From positions 496,001 through 560,000 of the forward strand of contig NZ_CP036267.1 of assembly GCF_007744255.1 (NCBI RefSeq): DNA of 64,000 nt, in the 5' to 3' direction. A model generated the notes under the pieces. It saw nothing but the letters and a program-made list of their open reading frames with translations. It did not search any database and was not told the origin of the DNA. The stretch comes from Thalassoglobus polymorphus. Lineage in GTDB: Bacteria; Planctomycetota; Planctomycetia; Planctomycetales; Planctomycetaceae. Below, piece after piece: positions 1 to 10,726 of the stretch; the stretch's first letter is position 1, and every line of letters starts with the position of its first letter. The position numbers and the translations under genes were made by a program.

Positions 1-285
1 GACCTGTTCGCTGATGAAGAGCATTTCTGCTTGAAAGTCAGTGGTGAGTCAATGATTGAAGACCACATTGCAGATGGCGACTTCGCCATTATTCACAGGC
101 AGTCGACTGCAAGTCCCGGCGAGATCGTTGCTGCTTTAGTCGATGGGGAAGACGCAACGCTCAAGCGGTTCTATCGTGAAGAAGACCGCTATCGTTTGGA
201 GCCTGCGAACTCAACAATGGAGCCGATTTATAGCCAGGATGTCCAGATTCTGGGCGTTTTGGTTGGGGTGATCCGGCAGTATTAG
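1..285 (+). CDS. lexA: LexA-type repressor, C-terminal autoprotease domain (partial, 5' end outside window)
   Basis: The reading frame is open from base 1, so the DNA-binding N-terminus lies outside the window. The 94 visible residues form the S24 (LexA/UmuD) autoprotease fold: KVSGESM carries the catalytic serine, IADGDFAIIHR follows the usual DGD turn, and DATLKRF carries the catalytic lysine. The end VQILGVLVGVIRQY is typical of LexA C-termini. In the family, RecA filaments on single-stranded DNA trigger self-cleavage and release of SOS genes. UmuD-like or phage repressors share this domain, so the missing helix-turn-helix leaves some doubt. No obvious terminator follows, and clpC starts 460 bases downstream. 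Confidence 0.85.
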   Translation, partial: DLFADEEHFCLKVSGESMIEDHIADGDFAIIHRQSTASPGEIVAALVDGEDATLKRFYREEDRYRLEPANSTMEPIYSQDVQILGVLVGVIRQY

Positions 286-745
286 GAGTCGTCTCTGTGC
301 TTGCCGTGCCCGTGTGATCAGTTCCTGTCTTGAGTGGCCGCTCGTGTTAAGATTGGTCGTGAAGATTAAAATTTCTGGTGTTTCGTGGAGAAGGTCTTTC
401 ACACCAGTTTCGGATGAAAGTCTGCACTATTCCGATGGTTCAGGCGGATGCAAACTCGGTTTGATGTCAGATTCGTACTGTTTGTTGAGATCTGAGCAAA
501 ATTCTTCGTGGAAATTACTTCAACTTGGCTGAGATTGCTGAGCAAATCTTGTCCCGTTTGGTGTTCAGGGCTAGAATCTGGTTAGGTGAATTTATTCCCT
601 CATCATTACTGAGGCCCCACATCGATTGTTTTGATTGATTCGGCAGGATGGCTGAATCGAAAGGCGATGTGAGTTTCATCGCACGGAGATTGTTTCTCTG
701 GGCTGTTCACTAGCGAATTAAATTCACGCAAACAGGAGTCAGAGA
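286..745. other. Intergenic region upstream of clpC, no gene
   Basis: No convincing coding sequence; the short frames here overlap in conflicting phases and lack family motifs. The last part holds a nested hairpin (618-671) and a good ribosome binding site (AGGAG at 734-738) for clpC. No CIRCE element (TTAGCACTC-N9-GAGTGCTAA) was seen. Confidence 0.6.
618..671 (+). promoter_or_regulatory. Nested inverted repeat in the clpC leader
   Basis: CACATCG (618-624) pairs with CGATGTG (665-671). Inside it GATTCGGC (637-644) pairs with GCTGAATC (651-658, one G-T pair) around the six-base loop AGGATG. The structure ends 74 bases before the clpC start codon, so it could be an RNA element in the leader or an operator. 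There is no T-run after it, so it is not a simple terminator. Function is not known. Confidence 0.4.
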
Positions 746-3298
<2,553 letters not shown>

Positions 3299-3360
3299 GT
3301 CTTCGAGAGGATCAGCCGGATTTGAGAGCCATTTTCAATTCGGTGGTGCTTTCCAATAAT

Positions 3361-3405
3361 TGAAAAGCCGAAGTGTTGCCCCTGCAGCACTTCGGCTTTC
3401 TTTAT
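3361..3405 (+). terminator. Rho-independent terminator after clpC
   Basis: AAAGCCGAAGTGTTG (3364-3378) pairs with CAGCACTTCGGCTTT (3385-3399) with one G-T pair around loop CCCCTG, followed by CTTTAT. It lies 63 bases after the clpC stop. Confidence 0.88.
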
Positions 3406-3777
3406 GCACTTTGAGCATCTTCAATGCTTGTCGAGCCAGTTCCCGATGCTGAATGGAGATCGTTTCGAATAATGTGACTGATGGTGTCAGCTTTCTGGAT
3501 TCCCGAACTGCCTACTTTTTGGCCTGATCCTGAAGTCTGAATATGTTCTTTCGGAGATGGGCAAAAGTGTCTAATTCAGAGGTCTTCGGACTGGTTCTGA
3601 GTCTGTTGCTTTTGCGAATCTCGGAAACTTGGTTTGTGTCTGGATCGACTGCGAGTATCATTCAATTCCACCAGATCTGGAAATCAGCGTTGTGGCGAAC
3701 CTTCGTGCGTGACGTTGACTCTCGTTTCGAAGCTCGTTGTCGAATTGTCACTGTTTTTGAATCCCTGAGCCGTTTTT
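3406..3777. other. Intergenic region between the clpC terminator and thrC
   Basis: No supported gene. Bases 3414-3433 carry a short hairpin AGCAT/ATGCT followed by TTCAATGCTTGTCG, the same 14 bases seen at 6903-6916. No clear promoter was recognised. Confidence 0.5.
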
Positions 3778-5136
3778 ATGTCCACCGATTTAGCGTACCA
3801 GTCCAGTATTTCTCCTGATCATTCGAGTACATACGGGCTAGACGAAGTCCTGACCGCCTGTCCTGAAACGGGAGAGTTGCTGGATATTCAATACGATTGG
3901 GATCGTGTGGAAGTTCCCTCTTCGTTGAAAGACTTCGAAGCTCGCTGGGCAAATCGAAATTGTCCGCTTGACTACAGCGGTGTCTGGCGTTTTCGTCAAC
4001 TGCTGCCGTTTGCTCCTGACGATCAAATCGTGACGATCGGAGAAGGGCAGACATTACTGCAACAATCTAATAGCGTCGCGAAGTATGTCGGGCTGAACGA
4101 AGGGCAATTGTACCTCCAGTATGAAGGACTCAATCCGTCTGGCAGTTTCAAAGATAATGGGATGACGGCTGCTTCGACTCATGCCCGGATGGTTGGGGCG
4201 AAGATGGCGGCCTGTGCATCGACCGGGAATACGAGTGCATCACTGGCAATCTATGCGGGGACGACGAAGCATTTCAAGGTGATTGTCTTTGTTGGAAGTG
4301 GGAAAATCGCTTACGGAAAACTTTCTCAAGCGCTCGACTATGGAGCCACAACTCTTCAGATTCAAGGGGATTTTGACGACGCTCTCAAACAGGTCCGCGA
4401 GGTCTGTAAAACGGCTGGGATTTACTTGTGCAACAGCGTGAATCCGTTTCGTCTCGAAGGGCAGAAGACAATTATGTATCGCGTTCTTGAAGGACTCAAT
4501 TGGGAAGTTCCTGACTGGATCGTTGTTCCTGGTGGGAATCTGGGGAATTCAAGTGCGTTCGGAAAGGCGTTCATGGAGTTGAAAGAACTCGGCCTGATTG
4601 ATCGTGTTCCTCGATTGGCTGTCATTAACGCTCAAGGAGCGAACACGCTGTACGAACTGCATGAGAAACATGGCTTATGCTGGAACGGAGGGAAACCGGA
4701 TGCTGAACTCATCAAGTCGTTCTATCAAAAGATGGATGATGAAGATCGGCGGGCCAGTACACTTGCCAGTGCGATTGAGATCAATCGTCCCGTGAACTTG
4801 AAGAAGTGCTTGCGGGCTCTCGATTTTTGTGATGGTGTCGTGCGAGAAGTGAGTGACGACGAAATTCTTGATGGAAAGTCGCAAGTCGGAGCGGGAGGGT
4901 TTGGGTGTGAACCGGCCAGTGGAGCGAGCGTTGCCGGGGCGAAGTTGCTGCGTGAGCAGGGAATCATTGCTCCCAGTGATCGTGTGGTTTGCATATTAAC
5001 CGGGCATCAACTCAAAGATCCGAATGCAACCGTGAACTATCATTCCGGGCAACCGGCTCCTGAATTTCAGAATGCTCCGATCCCGGTCGAGAATGACTTT
5101 GAAAAAATCATGGAAGTGATTCAAGGAATCGCATAA
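3778..5136 (+). CDS. thrC: Threonine synthase
   Basis: PLP enzyme that converts O-phospho-L-homoserine to L-threonine, the last step of threonine synthesis, in the cytoplasm. The 452 residues carry the PLP-lysine motif [11 protein letters not shown] with K125, the phosphate/cofactor loop [17 protein letters not shown], and a C-terminal [11 protein letters not shown] segment. The N-terminus has [10 protein letters not shown], like the long plant/archaeal-type threonine synthases that start with a small extra domain. The ATG at 3778 lacks a strong Shine-Dalgarno. A small membrane protein gene follows 50 bases later and a rhomboid gene after that, so co-transcription is possible, though the three do not share an obvious pathway. 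Confidence 0.93.
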   Translation: MSTDLAYQSSISPDHSSTYGLDEVLTACPETGELLDIQYDWDRVEVPSSLKDFEARWANRNCPLDYSGVWRFRQLLPFAPDDQIVTIGEGQTLLQQSNSVAKYVGLNEGQLYLQYEGLNPSGSFKDNGMTAASTHARMVGAKMAACASTGNTSASLAIYAGTTKHFKVIVFVGSGKIAYGKLSQALDYGATTLQIQGDFDDALKQVREVCKTAGIYLCNSVNPFRLEGQKTIMYRVLEGLNWEVPDWIVVPGGNLGNSSAFGKAFMELKELGLIDRVPRLAVINAQGANTLYELHEKHGLCWNGGKPDAELIKSFYQKMDDEDRRASTLASAIEINRPVNLKKCLRALDFCDGVVREVSDDEILDGKSQVGAGGFGCEPASGASVAGAKLLREQGIIAPSDRVVCILTGHQLKDPNATVNYHSGQPAPEFQNAPIPVENDFEKIMEVIQGIA

Positions 5137-5186
5137 GATTCAATAGACCTGTTTTATCCATCCATCTTGACGAGGAGAGTGTTTCT

Positions 5187-5696
5187 TTGTTCAGTCCTTA
5201 CGAGGAGCTTGAATATCTCTCTGACTATCTCCCTGAAGAGGGGGAGGCGGTTCTGGTTGTGCGCGAATCGGGTGAGCTTATTTGCAAACCCTGGAGCCAA
5301 GATGACCTTCGAGAGGGGATTCACGACTCGCAACTCTATGGAATGCTCGTTCAGGCCAATGAGCGATTGAACTCAGTCGGGACTATGCCGCTTTGGGTAG
5401 CGGGCATTGCTCTGGTTTGGTTGGCGATTGTGGTTCATGGACTGCTCGGAGTTGGGTGGGATCGCTGGTATTTGATTCCCGGCTGTTCGATCCCGGTGCT
5501 CTATGGAGCCTTGTATTGGATGAAGAAACGTCAGCAGGCGTATTTTCAAAATGCGATTCTGCCGATGCTTCAAACGGAACTCCGCAACCGCCAGACACCG
5601 TTTTACTCGCTACTGGCGGGAATCCGGCAGCACGAAGAGTTCCGTTGTCTGCTGGATGAAATCGTCCATTGGTCTCCGCTGAATAGTGAGCTATGA
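5187..5696 (+). CDS. Small two-helix membrane protein of unknown function
   Basis: 169 residues, not recognised. It has an acidic soluble N-terminus (residues 1-65), two adjacent hydrophobic stretches (about 68-88, PLWVAGIALVWLAIVVHGLL, and 95-112, YLIPGCSIPVLYGALYW), then a KKRQQ positive stop and a soluble C-terminal part of about 55 residues. The start is TTG, chosen because GAGGAG at 5172-5177 sits at a normal distance and no ATG is nearby. It sits between thrC and a rhomboid gene on the same strand with short gaps, so it may be co-transcribed with either. No catalytic motif is visible. Confidence 0.75.
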   Translation: MFSPYEELEYLSDYLPEEGEAVLVVRESGELICKPWSQDDLREGIHDSQLYGMLVQANERLNSVGTMPLWVAGIALVWLAIVVHGLLGVGWDRWYLIPGCSIPVLYGALYWMKKRQQAYFQNAILPMLQTELRNRQTPFYSLLAGIRQHEEFRCLLDEIVHWSPLNSEL

Positions 5697-5769
5697 TTGT
5701 TTGCTGAACATGTGCCGCGCTGGATGCTGGCACGCTCTTATTTTTAATTTTTAGCTGACTTCTGCTTCT

Positions 5770-6780
5770 ATGGGCATCGAAAATCGCGAATATATGCGAG
5801 ACGGCACTTCCAGCCACTATCGTGGGGGAAGTCCTGCGATGCAGAACATTGTCAAAACGTTGGTGATCGTCAACGTGCTTGTGTTCATCGCGCAGAACCT
5901 GCTTCAAGCGCCGATCAGCGTCTCGGACTTCCCGAGGTACTACAATACAAATGGTGCCTCGCAGGAGCAGATTCAAGAGGCCTATCTGGAAGTGAAAGCT
6001 GCCGGTCGACTCCCTGAAGAGCCGTTGCTCAACCAATGGTTTACGCTGGACTCTACGAAAGTTTTTCAAGGTCAAATCTGGCGGCTGACGACTTACGACT
6101 TTCTGCATTCGACCGAGAGTATCTGGCATATCTTTTTTAATATGTGGCTGTTGTATCTGGCTGGCAAACCTGTTGCAGATAAATACGGTCACCGAGAGTT
6201 TCTCTGGTTCTATTTGATTGCCGGTGTCTTTTCGGCGGTCTTCTATATTGTCTGGGGAGCCATCAATCGTGAAGCCGTCGCTGCGGTTGGGGCGTCCGGT
6301 GCTGTCTCGGCGATATTGGTGCTGTATGCGATGAACTGGCCACACCATCGCTGGTATATTTATGGAATCATTCCGGTGCCGGCGATGCTGCTAGTGCTGA
6401 TCTCGGCTGGGCTGGACCTGTTTCCAATGTTGATTCAACTTGGCGGAGGGGGACGAACAGATAATATCGCTCACTCAGCTCACATCGGTGGGATGCTCTT
6501 CGGTTTTCTATACTTCCGACAGAAGTGGACGTTCAGCTCTTATGTTCCCAAAGGGTTCTCGTTGAAAAAGATACTGAGCTTCAAACGGAAACCGAAACTG
6601 AAAATACATCGGCCTGTTTCCTCTGCGGAAATTGTAGTCCCGAAGGAGCCTCAACCAATCCCCGCTCATGTTGCGCAGCGAGTTGATGAGCTTCTAGAGA
6701 AGATCAGCCGTTCTGGCGAAGCGAGTCTGACTTCGGAAGAGCGGGACTTTCTCAACGAATCCAGCCGCAAATATCGCTAG
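5770..6780 (+). CDS. Rhomboid family intramembrane serine protease
   Basis: Polytopic protease that cleaves transmembrane segments. The 336 residues contain the hallmark AAVGASGAVSAI with catalytic serine 176 and the partner histidine 238 in HSAHIGGML; WHIFFNMWLLYLAG matches the conserved loop-1/TM2 region. Between TM1 and the core there is a soluble stretch of about 60 residues (SVSDFPRYYNTNGASQ onward). After the last helix comes a cytoplasmic tail of about 80 residues, basic at first (KKILSFKRKPKLK) and ending in a helical LTSEERDFLNESSRKYR. That ending recalls the C-terminal tails of other planctomycete rhomboids, but its role is unknown. It ends directly at the dispersed repeat at 6779. 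Confidence 0.92.
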   Translation: MGIENREYMRDGTSSHYRGGSPAMQNIVKTLVIVNVLVFIAQNLLQAPISVSDFPRYYNTNGASQEQIQEAYLEVKAAGRLPEEPLLNQWFTLDSTKVFQGQIWRLTTYDFLHSTESIWHIFFNMWLLYLAGKPVADKYGHREFLWFYLIAGVFSAVFYIVWGAINREAVAAVGASGAVSAILVLYAMNWPHHRWYIYGIIPVPAMLLVLISAGLDLFPMLIQLGGGGRTDNIAHSAHIGGMLFGFLYFRQKWTFSSYVPKGFSLKKILSFKRKPKLKIHRPVSSAEIVVPKEPQPIPAHVAQRVDELLEKISRSGEASLTSEERDFLNESSRKYR

Positions 6781-6876
6781 AGCATTCCCAATGCTTCTCT
6801 TGTCCGCGAAGTACGTTTTCACAAATCTATGCGCTGGTGCCACGAGACAGAACTGTTTCGACGAATATTAGATCTG
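6779..6876 (-). repeat. 98-bp dispersed repeat, copy 1 (inverted relative to copy at 19695)
   Basis: The reverse complement of 6779-6876 aligns without gaps to 19695-19792, with about 11 differences in 98 positions. One end is a short hairpin, AGCATT-CCC-AATGCT. It begins inside the stop codon of the rhomboid gene and lies between convergent genes, as does the other copy. It has no coding capacity. Confidence 0.9.
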
Positions 6877-6962
6877 CGGTAGACTAAACTGCTCTAGATT
6901 TTTTCAATGCTTGTCGTGTCTGTGTTGCGGATTCGCGACTTCTTTCGAGGTTTCTTCACCCA

Positions 6963-8351
6963 TCATTTGCCTTGGGGTTTCTGGCGCTGGCGATACATCT
7001 CTCGAAAACTTTTCTTGGGGGCATCAGGGAGTTCTCTTTGCCAGCCCCATTTGTTCAGTTTGTTATAGGTCAGGAAACGAGGAAGCTTCGGCAGCCAGAA
7101 TCTCGCCATCTTTCCAGCAAACTGGTACAGCCAGGGACGTAGTAGAACGGCTGATGCGAACTTCATGCTGAGTCGTTTTGAAGTCGGCAGAAGTCCTTTG
7201 AGAACAATCTTGCTGCGCCAAGTATAGAGCTGTTCATGGATGTTGATTTTGACGGGGCAAACATCTGAACAAGAGCCGCACAGCGAACAGGCATACGGGA
7301 GTGTTGAATGCTTTGCCGGGTCGCTGGCTGGGCCGAGGATTGAGCCAATTGGGCCGGGAACGGTGTTGTTGTAACTGTGGCCTCCACTGCGACGGTAGAC
7401 GGGGCAAGTGTTCATACACGCTCCACAGCGAATGCAATTGAGTGAGCGGCGGAAGTCGTCACTGGCAAGGAGTTCGCTGCGACCATTGTCGACGAGGACG
7501 ATGTGCATCTGGCAGTCTTTATCGCGTGGCCCGTGGAAGTGAGTGGAGTAGGTGGTGATCGGCTGACCGGTTGCAGAGCGGGCGAGCAATCTCAGGAAGA
7601 CTCCGAGGTCTTTGACTCGGGGAATGATTTTCTCGATCCCCATGCAAGCGATATGCAACTTCGGAAGTGACGTTCCCAAGTCGGCGTTGCCTTCGTTCGT
7701 GCAGACAACGATTCCGCCTGATTCGGCAATTGCAAAATTGACGCCAGTAATCCCCGCCTCTGCGGAGAGAAACTTCTGTCGCAACTCCTGTCGTGCAGCT
7801 TCGGTCAGGTACTGCGGATCTGTCGCCCCTTTCTTAGTGCCGATTTTTTCGTGAAACAATTCGCCAATCTCTTCCCGCTTGGTATGGATCGCGGGCATGA
7901 CGATATGGCTGGGTGGCTCTTCTCGAAGTTGGACGATCCACTCTCCAAGATCGGTGTCAACAACTTCGATATCGTGACGTTCCAGATATGGGTTGAGGTG
8001 ACACTCTTCGGTGAGCATTGACTTGCTTTTGACGACTTTCTTGACATCGTTCTTCTGCAAGAGATCGAGGACGATCTGATTGTGTTCTGCGGCATCTTTT
8101 GCCCAGTGGACCTGGATTCCCCGGGCCTGGGCCTGTTCTTCAAACTGGGTCAGCATCTCGCCCAGATGTGTCATCGTGTACATTTTAATTTGCGAAGCGC
8201 GTTCTCGGAGTTCTTCCCATTCGGGAATGGCCGTAGCTGCTTTATCGCGTTTGGCCCGTACAAACCAGAGTGCTCGATCGTGCCAGTGGGCACGGTCCAG
8301 ATCTTTGACAAAAGTGGCGGCCTGCTTCGGATGTGATGTTGCTGATGCCAT
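6963..8351 (-). CDS. lutB: LutB-like iron-sulfur protein (lactate utilization / 4Fe-4S ferredoxin type)
   Basis: Electron-transfer subunit of the LutABC type L-lactate oxidation system, or a relative. The N-terminal two thirds are a LutB/LUD domain (residues about 60-300, with AEAGITGVNFAIAESGGIV and the HGPRD segment). Then come two 4Fe-4S motifs, CIRCGACMNTCPVY and CSLCGSCSDVCPVK, and a C-terminal region rich in basic residues with a possible amphipathic helix. The start is the ATG at 8351 (MASATSHP); an upstream TTG at 8387 would add 12 residues but looks poor. No lutA or lutC is adjacent, so partner subunits must lie elsewhere. It is convergent with the rhomboid gene and divergent from the Na/Pi symporter gene. 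Confidence 0.88.
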   Translation of the reverse strand: MASATSHPKQAATFVKDLDRAHWHDRALWFVRAKRDKAATAIPEWEELRERASQIKMYTMTHLGEMLTQFEEQAQARGIQVHWAKDAAEHNQIVLDLLQKNDVKKVVKSKSMLTEECHLNPYLERHDIEVVDTDLGEWIVQLREEPPSHIVMPAIHTKREEIGELFHEKIGTKKGATDPQYLTEAARQELRQKFLSAEAGITGVNFAIAESGGIVVCTNEGNADLGTSLPKLHIACMGIEKIIPRVKDLGVFLRLLARSATGQPITTYSTHFHGPRDKDCQMHIVLVDNGRSELLASDDFRRSLNCIRCGACMNTCPVYRRSGGHSYNNTVPGPIGSILGPASDPAKHSTLPYACSLCGSCSDVCPVKINIHEQLYTWRSKIVLKGLLPTSKRLSMKFASAVLLRPWLYQFAGKMARFWLPKLPRFLTYNKLNKWGWQRELPDAPKKSFREMYRQRQKPQGK

Positions 8352-8658
8352 ATCTTGTTTTCGTCTTCTCAAACAGCGAGGCTGCAATCTGGGTGAATTT
8401 TTCTCAACTCTTTATGAATAGTCACATAGAGTTGAGTTGTATTCAAGGTTGCAGGGAGATGAATGAGGTTCAGATGTCTTGTCACTCTTGAGAATCCGGT
8501 TGTCTTTTCTGACAAATTCGAATTCGGGAGAGCATTTTGGGCTCAGGGGAAAAGGCGAGGCTGAGATCCTGGGCGAGGAGAAAGTCTTGGTTTTATTAAA
8601 ATTCTGTTAATAAATGGGGTAGATTAAGCCTGTTGATTCAGACTGGCGAGTCCCTAGA

Positions 8659-10392
8659 ATGCGCGCCTCTGAGCAAGTCCTTAATTTTTTTAGCCTGAAA
8701 TGGTGCAATTTGGAACTCTCAACACTTGTCACACTGGTTTGCGAACTTGTTGGTGGATTGGGAATTTTCCTTCTCGGCATGAAAAACATGTCCGAGGGGA
8801 TGCAGGCAGTAGCGGGGAAAAGTCTGCGAAGCTTGATCAACCTGGTTACGACACGTCGTCTGTTGGCGACGGTTGTCGGTGTGATCGTTACAGTCGTCGT
8901 TCAGTCCAGTTCGATTACGACTGTCATGGTTATTGGCTTCGTCAACAGTGGCGTGATGGGGTTATCGCAGGCTCTCGGCGTGATCATGGGGGCCAATATC
9001 GGGACAACGATTACGGGCTGGATTCTTGTCTTGAAGATCGGGAAGTACGGCCTGCCGCTTCTGGGGGTCTCTGCGTTCGTTTACCTTTTCTCAAAAAGGG
9101 ATCGCTGGCGTTTCTTAGCGATGTCCTTGATGGGAGCAGGGATGGTCTTCTTCGGCCTGGAAATCATGAAGGATGCATGCGGGATCATCAAAGATCTTCC
9201 CGACTTTGAGGCATGGTTCCAACGCTTTCAAGCGGACAGTTATTTTGGTGTCTTGAAGTGTGCTCTTGTTGGATGTGTTCTCACAACACTGGTTCAATCT
9301 TCTTCTGCGACATTGGGGATTACGATTTCCCTGGCGAGTCAGGGAGTCATTTCGTTCGAAACTGCAGCCGCGCTCGTTTTGGGTGAGAACATCGGGACTA
9401 CAATCACTGCGTTTCTGGCATCGTTGGGAGCCACAACTAATGCTCGTCGGGCTGCCTATTTTCATGTTGTCTTTAACCTCGTCGGGGTCTTTTGGATCAC
9501 CCTGATTTTTCACTGGTACATTGGACTGATTCAGTGGATGTTCGGAGGGAACGTGAGCGAGGCTGTCGTCGTAAAAGGCTTGGAAACATTTCCGCGAACC
9601 ACGGCTGCAATTGCTGCCACGCATAGTGTTTTCAATATTGTCAACACGCTGATGTTTCTCCCGTTCTTGCCATATTTCGTGCAGGTACTTGAAAAGTTGG
9701 TGCCTGACAAAGAGTTCAAGGAGAAGGCGCGTCTCACAGATCTGGATCTCCGTATCCTGGAAACTCCGGCTCTCGCGATTAGTCAGTCACGAAAAGAGAT
9801 CGAACGCATGAGCGATGGCTGTTCAAAAATGATGGACTGGCTACTCGAACTGATGCAGCAAGACGACCCTGATAAGGCGCTGGCTGACCGTTTGAAACAT
9901 CGCGAACGTGTCTTGGACTCCATTCAGGATGAAGTTTCAGAGTTTATTACAAACTTACTTGCAGAGAATGTTCAATTTGCAGTTGCCGAGGAAGCTCGAC
10001 AACAGTTGCGTCTGGCTGATGAATACGAATCGGTGAGCGACTACATTGCCAATCTGGATAAATTCGATCGGAAGCTCCGTCGTGATGGGTATCGCTTCAC
10101 GGAAGAACAGCGAGAGGGTCTCCGAGATTTGAATCGGAAAATTGCAGATTATATCAATGAAATTAACGAAGCGCTTGAGTTAAAGAATCGAAATGTCTTG
10201 ATCAAAACCCAAGCTATGTCACAGCGAATTCGCAGTGATGTGAAACAGCTCCGCAGAAAACATCTGCAAGACTTGTCCAACGGGACGATAGCCCCGTTAG
10301 TAAATGTCGCATTTCTGGCATCGTTGAATGCGTACTCACGTGTGCGGGACCATGCTCATAACATCGCTGAAGTCGTCTCTGGCGAGAAATAA
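8659..10392 (+). CDS. Na/Pi cotransporter family protein with C-terminal PhoU-like domain
   Basis: Sodium-coupled phosphate symporter of the NptA/PNaS family in the inner membrane. Two inverted Na_Pi_cotrans repeats carry the QSSS signatures (VVVQSSSITTVMVIGFVNSG and TLVQSSSATLGITISLASQG), each preceded by helices such as GGLGIFLLGMKNMSEGMQ. Membrane helices fill residues about 20-345. Residues about 375-565 are a helical PhoU-like domain, the common layout in bacteria lacking a separate regulator. The ATG at 8659 gives a somewhat long N-terminus (MRASEQVLNFFSLKW) without a strong Shine-Dalgarno, so the start is uncertain by some 15 codons. No pst or pho gene is nearby. Confidence 0.92.
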   Translation: MRASEQVLNFFSLKWCNLELSTLVTLVCELVGGLGIFLLGMKNMSEGMQAVAGKSLRSLINLVTTRRLLATVVGVIVTVVVQSSSITTVMVIGFVNSGVMGLSQALGVIMGANIGTTITGWILVLKIGKYGLPLLGVSAFVYLFSKRDRWRFLAMSLMGAGMVFFGLEIMKDACGIIKDLPDFEAWFQRFQADSYFGVLKCALVGCVLTTLVQSSSATLGITISLASQGVISFETAAALVLGENIGTTITAFLASLGATTNARRAAYFHVVFNLVGVFWITLIFHWYIGLIQWMFGGNVSEAVVVKGLETFPRTTAAIAATHSVFNIVNTLMFLPFLPYFVQVLEKLVPDKEFKEKARLTDLDLRILETPALAISQSRKEIERMSDGCSKMMDWLLELMQQDDPDKALADRLKHRERVLDSIQDEVSEFITNLLAENVQFAVAEEARQQLRLADEYESVSDYIANLDKFDRKLRRDGYRFTEEQREGLRDLNRKIADYINEINEALELKNRNVLIKTQAMSQRIRSDVKQLRRKHLQDLSNGTIAPLVNVAFLASLNAYSRVRDHAHNIAEVVSGEK

Positions 10393-10726
10393 AAGAGCCA
10401 TCACAACAAGCACTCAATAACTACACCACTCAGTAAAGACTCAATCACTAAACATTCAGTACTTCCCGCTGGACGGTACACTGAGAGTTTCTCATGTGGT
10501 GAATTAGTCAGTTCCACGACACAATTCGTGTACATTTTTTTAACTGCTCTAGGATTTGTGACAGCCGATTCGTCACCTTTTTGAACTTGATGGTATCGAG
10601 TATACTTAGTGGGATTCCCTGTTCCGCAAAAGTTCAAAAGCGAATCAATCTCCTGAGGGAAGTTTTAAGGAACTCCTTCACTGCTGCTAAAGAGAAGTTC
10701 GTGAAACTGATAACCCTGGAATCACG
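10393..10726. other. Intergenic region between the Na/Pi symporter and cca genes
   Basis: No supported gene, no clear terminator and no repeat. The sequence is somewhat AT-rich and must hold the promoter of the next gene, but no box could be assigned with confidence. Confidence 0.5.

Noticed and set aside
3543-3818. 91-codon plus-strand frame before thrC
   Set aside because: It overlaps the thrC start in another frame, has no ribosome binding site and no recognisable composition.
5383-6348. 321-codon minus-strand frame opposite the small membrane protein and rhomboid genes
   Set aside because: It runs antisense across two genes and the spacer between them, with a composition (many R, Q, H, P) typical of shadow frames.
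8585-8640. Possible Pho box upstream of the Na/Pi symporter (CTGTTAATAAAT)
   Set aside because: Only one half resembles the enterobacterial consensus and the second half is missing; the rule may not apply in this phylum.
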